Positions 38,172-48,014 of a stretch of 64,000 nucleotides of DNA are shown here, piece after piece. The DNA is taken from contig CAWKNQ010000019.1 of NCBI GenBank assembly GCA_963850995.1, forward strand, positions 62,001 to 126,000, read 5' to 3'. Source of the DNA: Gaiellasilicea sp963850995. Lineage in GTDB: Bacteria > Actinomycetota > Thermoleophilia > Gaiellales > Gaiellaceae. Under the pieces are notes generated by a model, which saw nothing but the letters and a program-made list of their open reading frames with translations, was not told the DNA's origin and made no database searches. Both the position numbers and the translations under genes were made by a program. Position 1 is the stretch's first letter; each line of letters starts with the position of its first letter.

Positions 38172-39442
38172 CCGCGGCCGCGTCGCCGCGGGTCGCGGCG
38201 TACGCCGCGCTGACCGCGCTCTTCCTGCTCGCCGCGCTTGCGCTGCGCCGGCCCGAGCTGGCATTCCTCGGGCTGGCCTTCGCCCTCCCGCTCGCCCTCG
38301 GGCTGCGACTGGCGCGCCCGGCCGACATCCGCGCGTGGGTGGAGCTGGAGCGCGAGCGGGCGCTGGAGCAGGACGAGATCGGCGTCGAGGTGACGATCGC
38401 ATCCGAGCGGCCGGTCGAGCGGCTCGAGCTCCAACTCGTGCTCCCCGAAGGGCTCGAGGTGGTATCGGGCGCCGCGGCACAGTCGCTGCGGCTCGGCCGG
38501 GAGGACGAGCGGACGGTCAGGCTGCGCCTCCGCTGCGCGCGGTGGGGGAACTACGACGTCGGCGATCTCGCCGTGCGGGCGCGTGACCGCCTCGGCCTGC
38601 TCGTCTCCGAGGGCCGGCTCGACCGGAGGCAGCTCCTGCGCGTCTACCCGCTCCCGGAGACGCTGCGCAAGATCGTCCCACCCGTCGCGACGCAGCCGTT
38701 CGCCGGCAACCAGGTCGCGCGCCAGAAGGGGGAAGGGCTCGAGTTCGCCGACCTGCGCATGTTCGCGCCGGGCGACCGGGTGCGCTCGATCAACTGGCGC
38801 GCGAGCGCGCGGCGCAACGAGCTCGTCGTGAGCGACCGTCATCCCGAGCGAAACGCGGACGTGATTCTCCTGCTCGACACGTTCGCCGACGTGCGCGCCG
38901 GGTCACGCTCGACGCTCGACCTCGCGGTGCGGGCGGCCGCGACGCTCGCGACCCACTACCTCGACCGGCGCGACCGCGTCGGGCTCGTCTCGTTCGGCGG
39001 CGCCCTGCACTGGCTGACACCGGGGATGGGGCTAGGGCAGCGGTACCGGATCGTGGACGCGCTGCTCGAGTCGGAGGTCGTCTTCAACTACGCGTGGAAA
39101 GACGTGTCGGTCATCCCTGCCCGGACGCTCCCCCCGCAGGCGCTCGTGCTCGCGATCTCACCGCTGCTGGACGAGCGCGCGGTCGAGGCGTTCGCCGATC
39201 TCCGCGCGCGCGGCTACGACCTTGTGGTGATCGAGGTCTCGCCCGTCGGGTTCGCGGCGCCGGGCCCAAGTGCGTCGGACCGGCTCGCACACCGGCTCTG
39301 GCTGCTGCAACGGCACGAGCTGCGCGCACGCTATGAGCGACTCGGCGTCGCCGTCACCACGTGGGACGACGAGACTCCGCTCGACGCGGCCCTGGAGGAG
39401 GTGCGGGCATTCCGGCGACACGCTCGGCTCGTGCGCGCGTAG
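38168..39442 (+). CDS. DUF58 / VWA-like membrane protein, MoxR partner
   Basis: The 424-residue product has two N-terminal hydrophobic helices, a beta-rich segment with WGNYDVGDLAVRARDRLG, and the DUF58 signature GEGLEFADLRMFAPGDRVRS leading to INWRASARRNELVV. A degenerate VWA fold follows, with the MIDAS-like VILLLDTFADV and LVSFGGALHWL. It is coupled to the MoxR gene (GTGA overlap). It is probably an envelope-facing partner of the ATPase. Confidence 0.93.
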   Translation: MTAAASPRVAAYAALTALFLLAALALRRPELAFLGLAFALPLALGLRLARPADIRAWVELERERALEQDEIGVEVTIASERPVERLELQLVLPEGLEVVSGAAAQSLRLGREDERTVRLRLRCARWGNYDVGDLAVRARDRLGLLVSEGRLDRRQLLRVYPLPETLRKIVPPVATQPFAGNQVARQKGEGLEFADLRMFAPGDRVRSINWRASARRNELVVSDRHPERNADVILLLDTFADVRAGSRSTLDLAVRAAATLATHYLDRRDRVGLVSFGGALHWLTPGMGLGQRYRIVDALLESEVVFNYAWKDVSVIPARTLPPQALVLAISPLLDERAVEAFADLRARGYDLVVIEVSPVGFAAPGPSASDRLAHRLWLLQRHELRARYERLGVAVTTWDDETPLDAALEEVRAFRRHARLVRA

Positions 39443-39947
39443 GCGTCTCCGCCGCCGCAGTGCTCGCCGCCGGCGCTCTCGGCGCGTGGCTGACGGTCGC
39501 GGCCGAGGAAGGCGTGCTCGTCCGCGCGAACGCAACCGCGACGGTGATCGCCGCGGTACTGCTCGCGGCCGGGCTCGTCCTCCGCGTCCCGCTCGCGATC
39601 CCCGTCTCGGTCGCCCTCCTCGGCGCGGAGTACATCGCCCTGCTCGGCTTCGAGGGCGAGGCGCTCGACACCCGTGCTCCACTCGTCGCCGGCGCGCTCC
39701 TCGCCGTGGCAGAGCTTGGCTACTGGTCGCTCGAGCTGCACGGCTCGGTCGCCGACGAGCCCGGCACGTATCTCCGGCGCATCGCGCTGCTCTCGCTGCT
39801 CCTGCTGGCCGTGATCGGTCTAGGGATCCCCCTGCTCGCCCTCGTCGAATCGGTCTCCGCCGACGGTGCCCTGGTCGACCTGGTCGGTGCGGTCGCCGCG
39901 GTCGGCGCGCTGGCGCTCGTCGCCCTCGCGGCTCGACGAACCGTCCG

Positions 39948-39951
<4 letters not shown>
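39361..39951 (+). CDS. Small multi-span membrane protein at the operon end
   Basis: Five to six hydrophobic segments span residues about 30-190 (VLAAGALGAWLTVA, ATVIAAVLLAAGLVL, VALLGAEYIALLGF, LLSLLLLAVIGLGIPLLALV, LVGAVAAVGALALVALAA). The start is uncertain. GTG 39361 overlaps the DUF58 gene by 82 bases. GTG 39460 lies just after its stop. An unusual ATT at 39409 has an SD (AGGAGG) 7 bases upstream. Function is unknown; the position suggests it belongs to the MoxR/DUF58 envelope operon. Confidence 0.7.
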
Positions 39952-42005
<2,054 letters not shown>

Positions 42006-42081
42006 GGGGTCAGAGGAGGGTAGCAGCCTCCACCCTTCCTACCCCGTCTCTCGGACCATTGGATTTACAGCGAAATCGGGC

Positions 42082-42633
42082 TCAATGCGGTGGAATCAGG
42101 CTCGGGTGCAGAACCGCGACGTAGGGGAGGTTGCGGTACCGCTCGGCGAAGTCGAGCCCGTAGCCGATCACGAACTTGTTCGGGATCTCGAAACCGACGA
42201 ACCGGACGGGAACGTCGATCTCGCGGCGCTCGGGCTTCGTCAGCAGCGCGCAGATCTCGAGCGAGGCCGGCTTGCGCGCCTTCAGGCTGCGCATCAGGTA
42301 GGAAAGCGTCAGGCCGGAGTCGATGATGTCCTCGACGACGAGGACGTCGCGGCCGGCGATGTTCGCGTCGAGGTCCTTGAGGATCCGCACGACGCCCGAC
42401 GAGTCGGTGGCGGCGCCGTAGCTCGAGATCGCCATGAAGTCGATCTCACACGGGATCGTGAGCTCGCGCATCAGGTCTGCCATGAAGAAGACCGCGCCCT
42501 TGAGCACGCCGACGAGCAGCAGGTCGCGCCCCTCGTACTCGCGCGAGACCTCGGCCCCGAGCTCGGCGATGCGCGCCTGCAGGGGCTCCTCCTCGATCAG
42601 GATCTCTCCGACAGCATCCTTCACCGTGTCCAC
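42082..42633 (-). CDS. hpt: Hypoxanthine(-guanine) phosphoribosyltransferase
   Basis: The 183-residue purine-salvage enzyme starts at GTG 42633 with SD GAAGGAG 7 bases upstream. It has the PRPP loop VLVVEDIIDSGLTLSYL, the first phosphate loop LLLVGVLKGAVFFMADL, the flexible loop AISSYGAATDSSG, and KPERREIDVPVRFVGFEIPN. It overlaps the tilS end by 13 bases, the conserved tilS-hpt-ftsH order. Confidence 0.96.
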   Translation of the reverse strand: MDTVKDAVGEILIEEEPLQARIAELGAEVSREYEGRDLLLVGVLKGAVFFMADLMRELTIPCEIDFMAISSYGAATDSSGVVRILKDLDANIAGRDVLVVEDIIDSGLTLSYLMRSLKARKPASLEICALLTKPERREIDVPVRFVGFEIPNKFVIGYGLDFAERYRNLPYVAVLHPSLIPPH

Positions 42634-43580
42634 GTCACGGCTCCTTCCCAGCCGGGGGCCTCCGCGACACCGGGAACGGCGACGACCTCGTCGCCCGACA
42701 CGACGAGCGGCCACGCGCTCCGCTCGCGCCTCGGCACCTTCGCGTCCACGAGCAGATCCTGCACTTTCTTCGAGCGGCCTGCGAGGCGATCCCCCGGCCG
42801 GAAGCCGCGCACCTCGAGACCGGGCCGGTGGGGCTCGAGCGTCCAGGGCCCCCAGCGCACCGTTCCCTCGAGGCGCAGCGTGTCGTACTCGCGCACGGCG
42901 CGGACGCCGCCGCCGAGGTCGGCGGCCTTCGTGCCGGCACGGCTCTCGAGCAGTCCGGCGAGCGTGCGCTCGAGCGTGCGGGGCAGCCGAGGACGCTCGT
43001 CTGCGAGCGCGAGCAGCGACGTGCGCGCTCGGGGATCGAGCCGTTCGAGCAGCGGCAGGATCTCGTCCCGGATCAGGCCGCGCTTCGTGTCCGGGTTCGA
43101 CGAGTCGTCGCGGTAGGGAAGTCCGCGCTCGTCGCACCAGCCGCGCGTCTCCTCGCGCCAGACGCGGAGGAGCGGCCGAACGACGCCGTCCTCGCGGCGC
43201 GCCTTGATCCGCTGCGGGCTGCCCGACGCGACGAGGCCGAGGAGCACCGACTCCACCTGGTCGGACGCCGTGTGCCCGGTGGCCCGGAGCAGGTCGGTCG
43301 CGAACGAGTAGCGCAGCTCGCGCAGCTCCGCCTCGGTCGACCCGGGCGGTGCAGCGACCACGTCGGCGCCGAAGGCCTCCCGGCAGAAGCGTGCGTCCTC
43401 GTCCGACTCGGCGCCGCGCAGACCGTGGGCGACGTGGAGGGCCGAGACGCGGTAGCCGAGCTCACCGAGGACGTGCCAGAGGCAGGTCGAGTCGGCGCCG
43501 CCGGAGACGAGCACCGTTACCTCGCCTTCCGGCTCGATCAGCTGCCGCTCGCGGATGAAGGCGTCGATGCGCTCCAGCAT
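42621..43580 (-). CDS. tilS: tRNA(Ile)-lysidine synthase
   Basis: The N-type ATP pyrophosphatase modifies C34 of tRNA-Ile(CAU) to lysidine. It has the P-loop VLVSGGADSTCLWHVL, LHVAHGLRGAESDEDARFC, ATGHTASDQVESVLL and a C-terminal domain GFRPGDRLAGRSKKVQDLLV. I start it at ATG 43580 (MLERIDAF). The frame extends to 43613, but those residues would be encoded by the end of repeat element copy A. It is essential where tRNA-Ile(CAU) is present. Confidence 0.95.
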   Translation of the reverse strand: MLERIDAFIRERQLIEPEGEVTVLVSGGADSTCLWHVLGELGYRVSALHVAHGLRGAESDEDARFCREAFGADVVAAPPGSTEAELRELRYSFATDLLRATGHTASDQVESVLLGLVASGSPQRIKARREDGVVRPLLRVWREETRGWCDERGLPYRDDSSNPDTKRGLIRDEILPLLERLDPRARTSLLALADERPRLPRTLERTLAGLLESRAGTKAADLGGGVRAVREYDTLRLEGTVRWGPWTLEPHRPGLEVRGFRPGDRLAGRSKKVQDLLVDAKVPRRERSAWPLVVSGDEVVAVPGVAEAPGWEGAVTWTR

Positions 43581-43594
43581 CGACTCAGTGTGCA

Positions 43595-43763
43595 CTAGAT
43601 GATTGATCGGCAATTACCGCACTCGCGGATGACGACCCAGACACGGCGCCGGGAGCCACCCTCGACCTTGCCAAGGCAACCAGCCTTGGCTGCGGCCGAG
43701 TGCGGCCCCCAGCTTGGTCTGGATCGCCCCCGCGAGCACGCCAATTACCGATCAACCATCTAG
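43595..43763 (-). repeat. Family-2 long-hairpin element, copy A (3'-UTR, at stop codon)
   Basis: This is a 169-bp element with CTAG at both ends. In the sense (minus) strand CTAGATGGTTGATCGGTAA pairs with the complementary 3' end TTGCCGATCAATCATCTAG. Next, GTGCTCGCGG pairs with CCGCGAGTGC, CGATCCAGAC pairs with GTCTGGGTCG, and the tip is GCCAAGGC, loop TGGTT, GCCTTGGC. All non-Watson-Crick stem pairs are G-U on the minus strand and would be A-C on the plus strand. The 5' CTAG contains the TAG stop of the histidine phosphatase. The 3' end is 15 bases before tilS. Confidence 0.88.
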
Positions 43764-44344
43764 AAGACGGGCGACGCGACCCAGGCGTCGATGAGGTCGA
43801 GCGCCCGGTCGAGGTCGGCGGCGGCGATCGTGAAGGGACGCGCCTGCTCGACTCCCTCGAGCAGCCGGACGGGCGACTTTCCCTCGAGTGCGAGGAGGAC
43901 GTAGGCCACGGGCGCGCCGTGTGCGATCGCGGCGATCCGCTCCTCCGGCCGTGCCAGCAGCGTCCGGTAGCCGCGGACGAAGCGGCGCGCCGCCTCGACG
44001 CGGCTCTCGCCCCCGCCCGGCGCCCCCACATCGGGCGCGGACGTCCGGACCCAGTCGTCGAACCCCTCCGCCCAGCGCGACCCCTCGAAGCTCCCGAACG
44101 TGAACTCGCCCAGTTCGGGGACCTCGAGCAGCGGCGTCACCGGCCACGCGAGCTCCGCCGTCTCGCGTGTCCGCCCGAAGGACGAGTGGGCGACGAGGTC
44201 GACCGGCCCTGCTTCCGCGCCGAGCGCACGCGCCTGCTCGCGCCCCGCCGCGGTCAACACGACCTGCACCGAGGGATCGCCGTTCAGCCGCTCGAGCACG
44301 TTGAACTCGCTCTCGGCGTGGCGGGCGAGCACGAGCTCCTTCAC
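43760..44344 (-). CDS. Histidine phosphatase-family protein (phosphoglycerate mutase-like)
   Basis: The 194-residue product starts at GTG 44344 (VKELVLARHAESEFN). RHAES carries the phospho-accepting His, and AIAHGAPVAY the second catalytic His. SSFGRTRETAELAW is the usual substrate-loop motif. The stop codon TAG is inside the CTAG terminus of family-2 element A, so the last residue (ASPVF) abuts the element. It overlaps the GNAT gene by 4 bases. Substrate is unknown; small phosphate esters are likely. Confidence 0.88.
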   Translation of the reverse strand: MKELVLARHAESEFNVLERLNGDPSVQVVLTAAGREQARALGAEAGPVDLVAHSSFGRTRETAELAWPVTPLLEVPELGEFTFGSFEGSRWAEGFDDWVRTSAPDVGAPGGGESRVEAARRFVRGYRTLLARPEERIAAIAHGAPVAYVLLALEGKSPVRLLEGVEQARPFTIAAADLDRALDLIDAWVASPVF

Positions 44345-45120
44345 AGGAGGACGCTCCTGTAGTCGAGGACGTGGCTCATCCCGACCGAGTCGTAGAGCGC
44401 GATCGCGGGCTCGTTGTCGGCCCGCACGAAGAGGCAGACGGTCGGCACACGCTCTAGCAGGAGGCGGATCAGATCGCGCAGCCCGCGGCTCCCGTTGCCC
44501 TGCCCGCGCGCCGCCGGATCGGTCCAGACCTGCTGCAGCTGCACCGCATCCGGCGTCCAGGCGGACGCCTCGGCCTTGAAGAGGATGACCCCGTCCTCGA
44601 CCCAGATCCACGACCTGCCTTCGTCGATCTGAGCACGGGTGCGCCAGCGGAACCCGTCCGAGTCACGCTCCAGCGGGTCGATCCCGAGCTCGATTTGGTG
44701 CGCCACGGCACACGCGGGCACCAGGAGGTCGAGATCGCGCAGGTCAGCCTGCCGCAGGCCGCTCTCACCGGGCTCGGGCGGCGCCGAGATCGAGTAGACG
44801 GGCTGGCCCGGCCGGTCCTCGCGGGGCCTGGGCAGCCGGCGTGAGACGGCGTCCCAGAGCTCCGAGACCGCGCCCTGCTCTCCGATCAGCATCCGCGCCC
44901 GGGCGCGCACCGTCGCATCCGCATACGCGCCGCAGCCGCGGCCGGAAGGGACGACGTTCGCACCCGTGTGGCAAAGCGAGACGAGCCGGCCGTCCTCCTC
45001 GACGCCGGCAAAGCGGCCGATGCCGCGCCGCGCGACATCCTCGAGGAAGACGCGCTCGACCGGATCCTCGGCGCAGTAGCCGAGGATCTGCTGGAGGGTC
45101 GGCGCGACGACACGCGTCAT
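44341..45120 (-). CDS. DUF4081/GNAT N-acetyltransferase
   Basis: The 259-residue product has two halves. The N-terminal DUF4081-like half (MTRVVAPTLQQILGYCAED) is a degenerate GNAT with RRGIGRFAGVEEDGRLVSL. The C-terminal GNAT domain has WTDPAARGQGNGSRGLRDLI as acetyl-CoA loop and RADNEPAIALYDSVGM. This double-GNAT arrangement is typical of actinobacterial enzymes with unknown substrate. The ATG 45120 start is 46 bases from the divergent deoD start. Confidence 0.85.
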   Translation of the reverse strand: MTRVVAPTLQQILGYCAEDPVERVFLEDVARRGIGRFAGVEEDGRLVSLCHTGANVVPSGRGCGAYADATVRARARMLIGEQGAVSELWDAVSRRLPRPREDRPGQPVYSISAPPEPGESGLRQADLRDLDLLVPACAVAHQIELGIDPLERDSDGFRWRTRAQIDEGRSWIWVEDGVILFKAEASAWTPDAVQLQQVWTDPAARGQGNGSRGLRDLIRLLLERVPTVCLFVRADNEPAIALYDSVGMSHVLDYRSVLL

Positions 45121-45166
45121 GCAGCTGATCCTGCCCAAGATGCCCGGCCTCTGTAGGGTCTCGCGG

Positions 45167-45880
45167 ATGCCGATCCACGTCACAGCCGAGCCCGGGGACT
45201 ACGCCGAGGCGTGCCTCCTGCCCGGCGACCCGCTCCGCGCCAAGTACATCGCCGAGACGTACCTCGACGACGTCGTCCAGCGGAACTCCGAGCGCGGATT
45301 GCTCGGGTACACGGGAACGTGGGAGGGAAAGCCGGTCTCCGTGCAGGGCACCGGCATGGGCTGCCCCGGCGCCACGATCGTCTTCGAGGAGCTGATCCAG
45401 CTCGGCGTCAAGAAGCTGCTCCGCGTCGGCACCTGCGGCGGGCTCCAGCCGCACCACCAGCTCGGTGACATGATCGTCGCGCTCTCAGCCGTCCCGGCCG
45501 ACTCGACCGCGATGCACCTGGTCGGGAACGAGCCGCACTGCCCGACCGCGAGCTGGGAGCTGATCCACGGCGCCGTCCACGTCGCCAAGGAGATCGGCCA
45601 GGAGATGCACGTCGGCCCGATCGTCTCGAGCGACCTCTTCTACAACCCCGACGAGGGGCAGTACGAGCGCTGGTCGAAGCGCGGCGTGCTCGCCGTCGAG
45701 ATGGAGGCTTCGGCGCTCTTCACGGTCGGTGCGCTCAAGGGCGTCCACGCCGGCTGCCTCCTGATCGTGAGCGACATCGTCGTCGAGGGCGAGTTCAAGC
45801 GGATCAGCGACGAGGAGATGCGCGCGGCGGTCGACCGGATGACGCGTGTGGCGCTCGCCACCGCGACGTCCGGGCATTGA
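45167..45880 (+). CDS. deoD: Purine-nucleoside phosphorylase (DeoD type)
   Basis: The 237-residue trimeric/hexameric NP-I family phosphorylase has the phosphate site LPGDPLRAKYIAETYL, GMGCPGATIVFEELIQLGVK, LRVGTCGGLQPH and the nucleoside site VLAVEMEASALFTVGALKG, with catalytic Asp in IVSDIVVEG. It cleaves purine nucleosides with phosphate. I use ATG 45167 (MPIHVTAEPGDYAEA); an earlier start at 45119 has no family match. Confidence 0.94.
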   Translation: MPIHVTAEPGDYAEACLLPGDPLRAKYIAETYLDDVVQRNSERGLLGYTGTWEGKPVSVQGTGMGCPGATIVFEELIQLGVKKLLRVGTCGGLQPHHQLGDMIVALSAVPADSTAMHLVGNEPHCPTASWELIHGAVHVAKEIGQEMHVGPIVSSDLFYNPDEGQYERWSKRGVLAVEMEASALFTVGALKGVHAGCLLIVSDIVVEGEFKRISDEEMRAAVDRMTRVALATATSGH

Positions 45881-46788
45881 GCACCGAGACCGTCTTCCTC
45901 GTCAACCCGGCGTCGGCGAACGGGTCGACGGGCCGGCGCTGGCCGGAGGTCGCGCACCGAGCGGCGACCCGCGGCCTCGAAGGCGATGCGCTGCTCTCGG
46001 AGCGGCCCGGCCATCTCGGCGAGCTCGCGCGCGGCGCGGCCGACGGCGGCGCCAAGCTGCTCGTCGTCGTGGGCGGGGACGGCTCGGTGAACGAGGTCGC
46101 AAACGGGATCGCCGGCCGCGACGACGTCGAGATCGCGCTCATCCCACGCGGGACGGGCTGGGACTTCGCCCGCACGTACGGGATCCCCCACAAGCTCGAC
46201 GGCGCGATCGAGGTCGCCCTGACCGGCCGCCCGCGGACGATCGACCTCGGCCGCGCGGGCTATCACGCGTGGGACGGCGGCGAGGAACAGCTGTACTTCG
46301 CCAACGTCGCCAGCGCGGGCATGAGCGGCGCGATCGCGCAGCGCGCGAACGACACGACCAAGTCGCTCGGCGGCAAGGTCTCGTACCTCTGGGCGACGCT
46401 GGCCGTCTTCGCGCGCTGGCAGAACTCGGAGATCCGGGTCACGGTCGACGAGGAGAGCCGTGTGGGCCGGATGCACGACGTCGTCGTCGCCAACGGGCGC
46501 ACGTTCGGAGGCGGGATGATCATCTGCCCCGAGGCGGAACCGGACGACGGCCTCTTCGACGTGCTCACGATCGGCGACCTGACGAAGAGGGATCTGCTCG
46601 CGACGCTGCCGAAGACCTACCGCGGCCGCCACTTACCGCATCCGAAGGCCGAGCTGCTCCGGGGCGCCGTCGTCACGGTCGCTTCGGACGCGCCGCTGCC
46701 GGTCGAGCTCGACGGCGAGCAGCCCGGCACGACCCCGGTCCGCTTCGAGATCGTCCCGTCGGCCCTGCGCGTACGGGTTCCGGCCTAG
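45877..46788 (+). CDS. Diacylglycerol/lipid kinase-family protein (DagK/YegS-like)
   Basis: The 303-residue product starts at TTG overlapping the deoD stop. It has ETVFLVNPASANGSTGRRWP, the nucleotide loop VVVGGDGSVNEVANGIAG, PRGTGWDFARTYGIP, and LRLDGE-equivalent VELDGEQPG near the end. These are the DAGK catalytic-domain hallmarks. It phosphorylates diacylglycerol or a related lipid, with a role in lipid recycling or signalling. Confidence 0.9.
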   Translation: MSTETVFLVNPASANGSTGRRWPEVAHRAATRGLEGDALLSERPGHLGELARGAADGGAKLLVVVGGDGSVNEVANGIAGRDDVEIALIPRGTGWDFARTYGIPHKLDGAIEVALTGRPRTIDLGRAGYHAWDGGEEQLYFANVASAGMSGAIAQRANDTTKSLGGKVSYLWATLAVFARWQNSEIRVTVDEESRVGRMHDVVVANGRTFGGGMIICPEAEPDDGLFDVLTIGDLTKRDLLATLPKTYRGRHLPHPKAELLRGAVVTVASDAPLPVELDGEQPGTTPVRFEIVPSALRVRVPA

Positions 46789-46791
46789 CCT

Positions 46792-47079
46792 CTAACTCGG
46801 CTCGGCAGGAGGCGGAGCCGCCGGCTTCTTCGCCGCCGGCTTGCGCGCCGCGGCCGGCTTCTTCGGCTGGATCCCCGCGTGCTCTTCGAGCTTGGCGACG
46901 CGCCGCTCGAGCTCGTCGAGGCCGCGTAGCTTCTTCTGCATCTCGTCGAGACGCGAGCGCGTGTCGTTCGCGAAGTCCACGAGCCTCGACCCGCCCGGCA
47001 CCTCCGAGAGCTTGTTCAGCGCGTCGGAGCTGAGGTCCCTGAACTGCGTGATGAGGTCCTTCTGCTGTGTGTTCGCCAT
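46792..47079 (-). CDS. Small coiled-coil protein with Lys/Ala/Pro tail
   Basis: The 95-residue product starts at ATG 47079 (MANTQQKDLITQFRDLSSDA); a longer frame to 47340 has no support. A helical, heptad-rich segment (RSRLDEMQKKLRGLDELERR, VAKLEEHAG) is followed by a low-complexity tail of KKPAAARKPAAKKPAAPPP type, like histone H1 or phasin tails. It may bind DNA or granule surfaces. No family is assigned. It is convergent with the lipid kinase gene. Confidence 0.75.
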   Translation of the reverse strand: MANTQQKDLITQFRDLSSDALNKLSEVPGGSRLVDFANDTRSRLDEMQKKLRGLDELERRVAKLEEHAGIQPKKPAAARKPAAKKPAAPPPAEPS

Positions 47080-47214
47080 GTCCCGATCGTAGCCGGGATG
47101 GATGACAGCCGACGCGGTGAGTATCAAGGAGGTAGCTCGCCGCATGTTGACCCTTTCTTCACGCTTTCGGTGCACCTCCATAACACGGGGGCGGCTACCT
47201 TGACAGAGAGGCGA

Positions 47215-47382
47215 ATGGAGACCCATCTCGGCAAGAGAGTCCGCCCGCTGCACCGGCACAAGGCCGTTGTCGCACACGCGCTGCGCCAGCACGCCGGGAT
47301 CCCGTACGAGGTCGAGCAGAAGGTCTGCTCCGACTGCCATCGGGTTCTCGACGAGCGGACGGTGCGCCGCGCCGCCGCCTAA
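47215..47382 (+). CDS. 55-residue basic CxxC peptide
   Basis: The ATG 47215 start (METHLGKRVRPLHRHKAVVA) is chosen over 47098 because the upstream extension is low complexity. The product is rich in His and Arg and has VCSDCHRVLDERTVRR near the end, a single CxxC that could bind zinc with nearby His. The TAA stop is the first triplet of family-1 repeat copy 2. A TTGACC hexamer lies about 70 bases upstream, without a clear -10. Function is unknown. Confidence 0.6.
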   Translation: METHLGKRVRPLHRHKAVVAHALRQHAGIPYEVEQKVCSDCHRVLDERTVRRAAA

Positions 47383-47546
47383 GAACTCGATTCAGAATGA
47401 GCTTCGTCGCCGGGGTGCTCCGGGTGGTGCGAGCGCAAGGACGCAGGGAGCCCCGATAGTGGTGCTATCGGGGCGACTGAGGACGCGGCGATCGTGCCGC
47501 CCGGGGCGGCCCGGCGACACAAGGCTCATTTTGAATTGAGTTCTTA
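47380..47546 (+). repeat. Family-1 long-hairpin element, copy 2 (3'-UTR, at stop codon)
   Basis: This 167-bp copy of the element at 9538 is about 93% identical and in the same orientation. It starts TAAGAACTCG, where TAA is the stop of the 55-residue gene, and ends GAGTTCTTA. Relative to copy 1, pair G-C in the outer stem became A-T and pair A-T in the second stem became G-C, both double changes. Two T-G wobbles became C-G and T-A. The apical loop differs (TGGTG against TGAA). The 42 bases to the next gene show nothing else. Confidence 0.88.
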
Positions 47547-47588
47547 AGTAGCCGGACGGCGGGCAATCCCACCTGCGAGAGTCCTCGC

Positions 47589-48014
47589 ATGGAGGGCTTC
47601 AACTTCTCGACGGAGGTCGTCGTCCGCTTCGCCGAGACCGACGCGCAGGGGATCGCGCACCACGCTTCGTTCCTGATCTGGCTCGAGGTGGCGCGAGTCG
47701 CGTATCTCGCCCAGCATGCCGGCGGCTACGCGTCGATCAGGGAGCGCGGGATCGAGGCGCTGACGACCGAGGTGCACGTCCGCTACCACGGGGCCGCGCG
47801 CTTCGACGAGCGCCTGACGATCTGGGCGCGGTGCGTCGACCTGCGCGGGGCACGCTTCCGCTACGAGTACGCGGTCGAACGGAACGGTGAGCTGGTCGCC
47901 GACGGTTACACCGCGCACGCGACCGTGGACGCCTCGACGCACCGGCCGACACGCGTGCCCGCCTTCCTCACGGAGGCGATCGCTAGGGTCGAGGCGGGAC
48001 CGGCTCCGGGCTGA
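47589..48014 (+). CDS. 4HBT-type acyl-CoA thioesterase
   Basis: The 141-residue hotdog protein begins NFSTEVVVRFAETDAQGIAH, containing the catalytic Asp of YbgC/4HBT enzymes (FAETDAQGIAHHASF). It continues with LTTEVHVRYHGAARFDERL and a RFRYEYAVER strand. It hydrolyses acyl-CoA thioesters of unknown chain type. The 3' end overlaps the convergent VanW gene by 32 bases. Confidence 0.88.
   Translation: MEGFNFSTEVVVRFAETDAQGIAHHASFLIWLEVARVAYLAQHAGGYASIRERGIEALTTEVHVRYHGAARFDERLTIWARCVDLRGARFRYEYAVERNGELVADGYTAHATVDASTHRPTRVPAFLTEAIARVEAGPAPG

Noticed and set aside
43581..43613. Upstream start of tilS giving MPINHLVHTES
   Set aside because: Those codons fall mostly in the end of repeat element A. 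The family N-terminus begins at ATG 43580.
43595..43763. Repeat element A as a tRNA-like or CRISPR feature
   Set aside because: It is a single long inverted structure without cloverleaf and without regularly spaced direct repeats.
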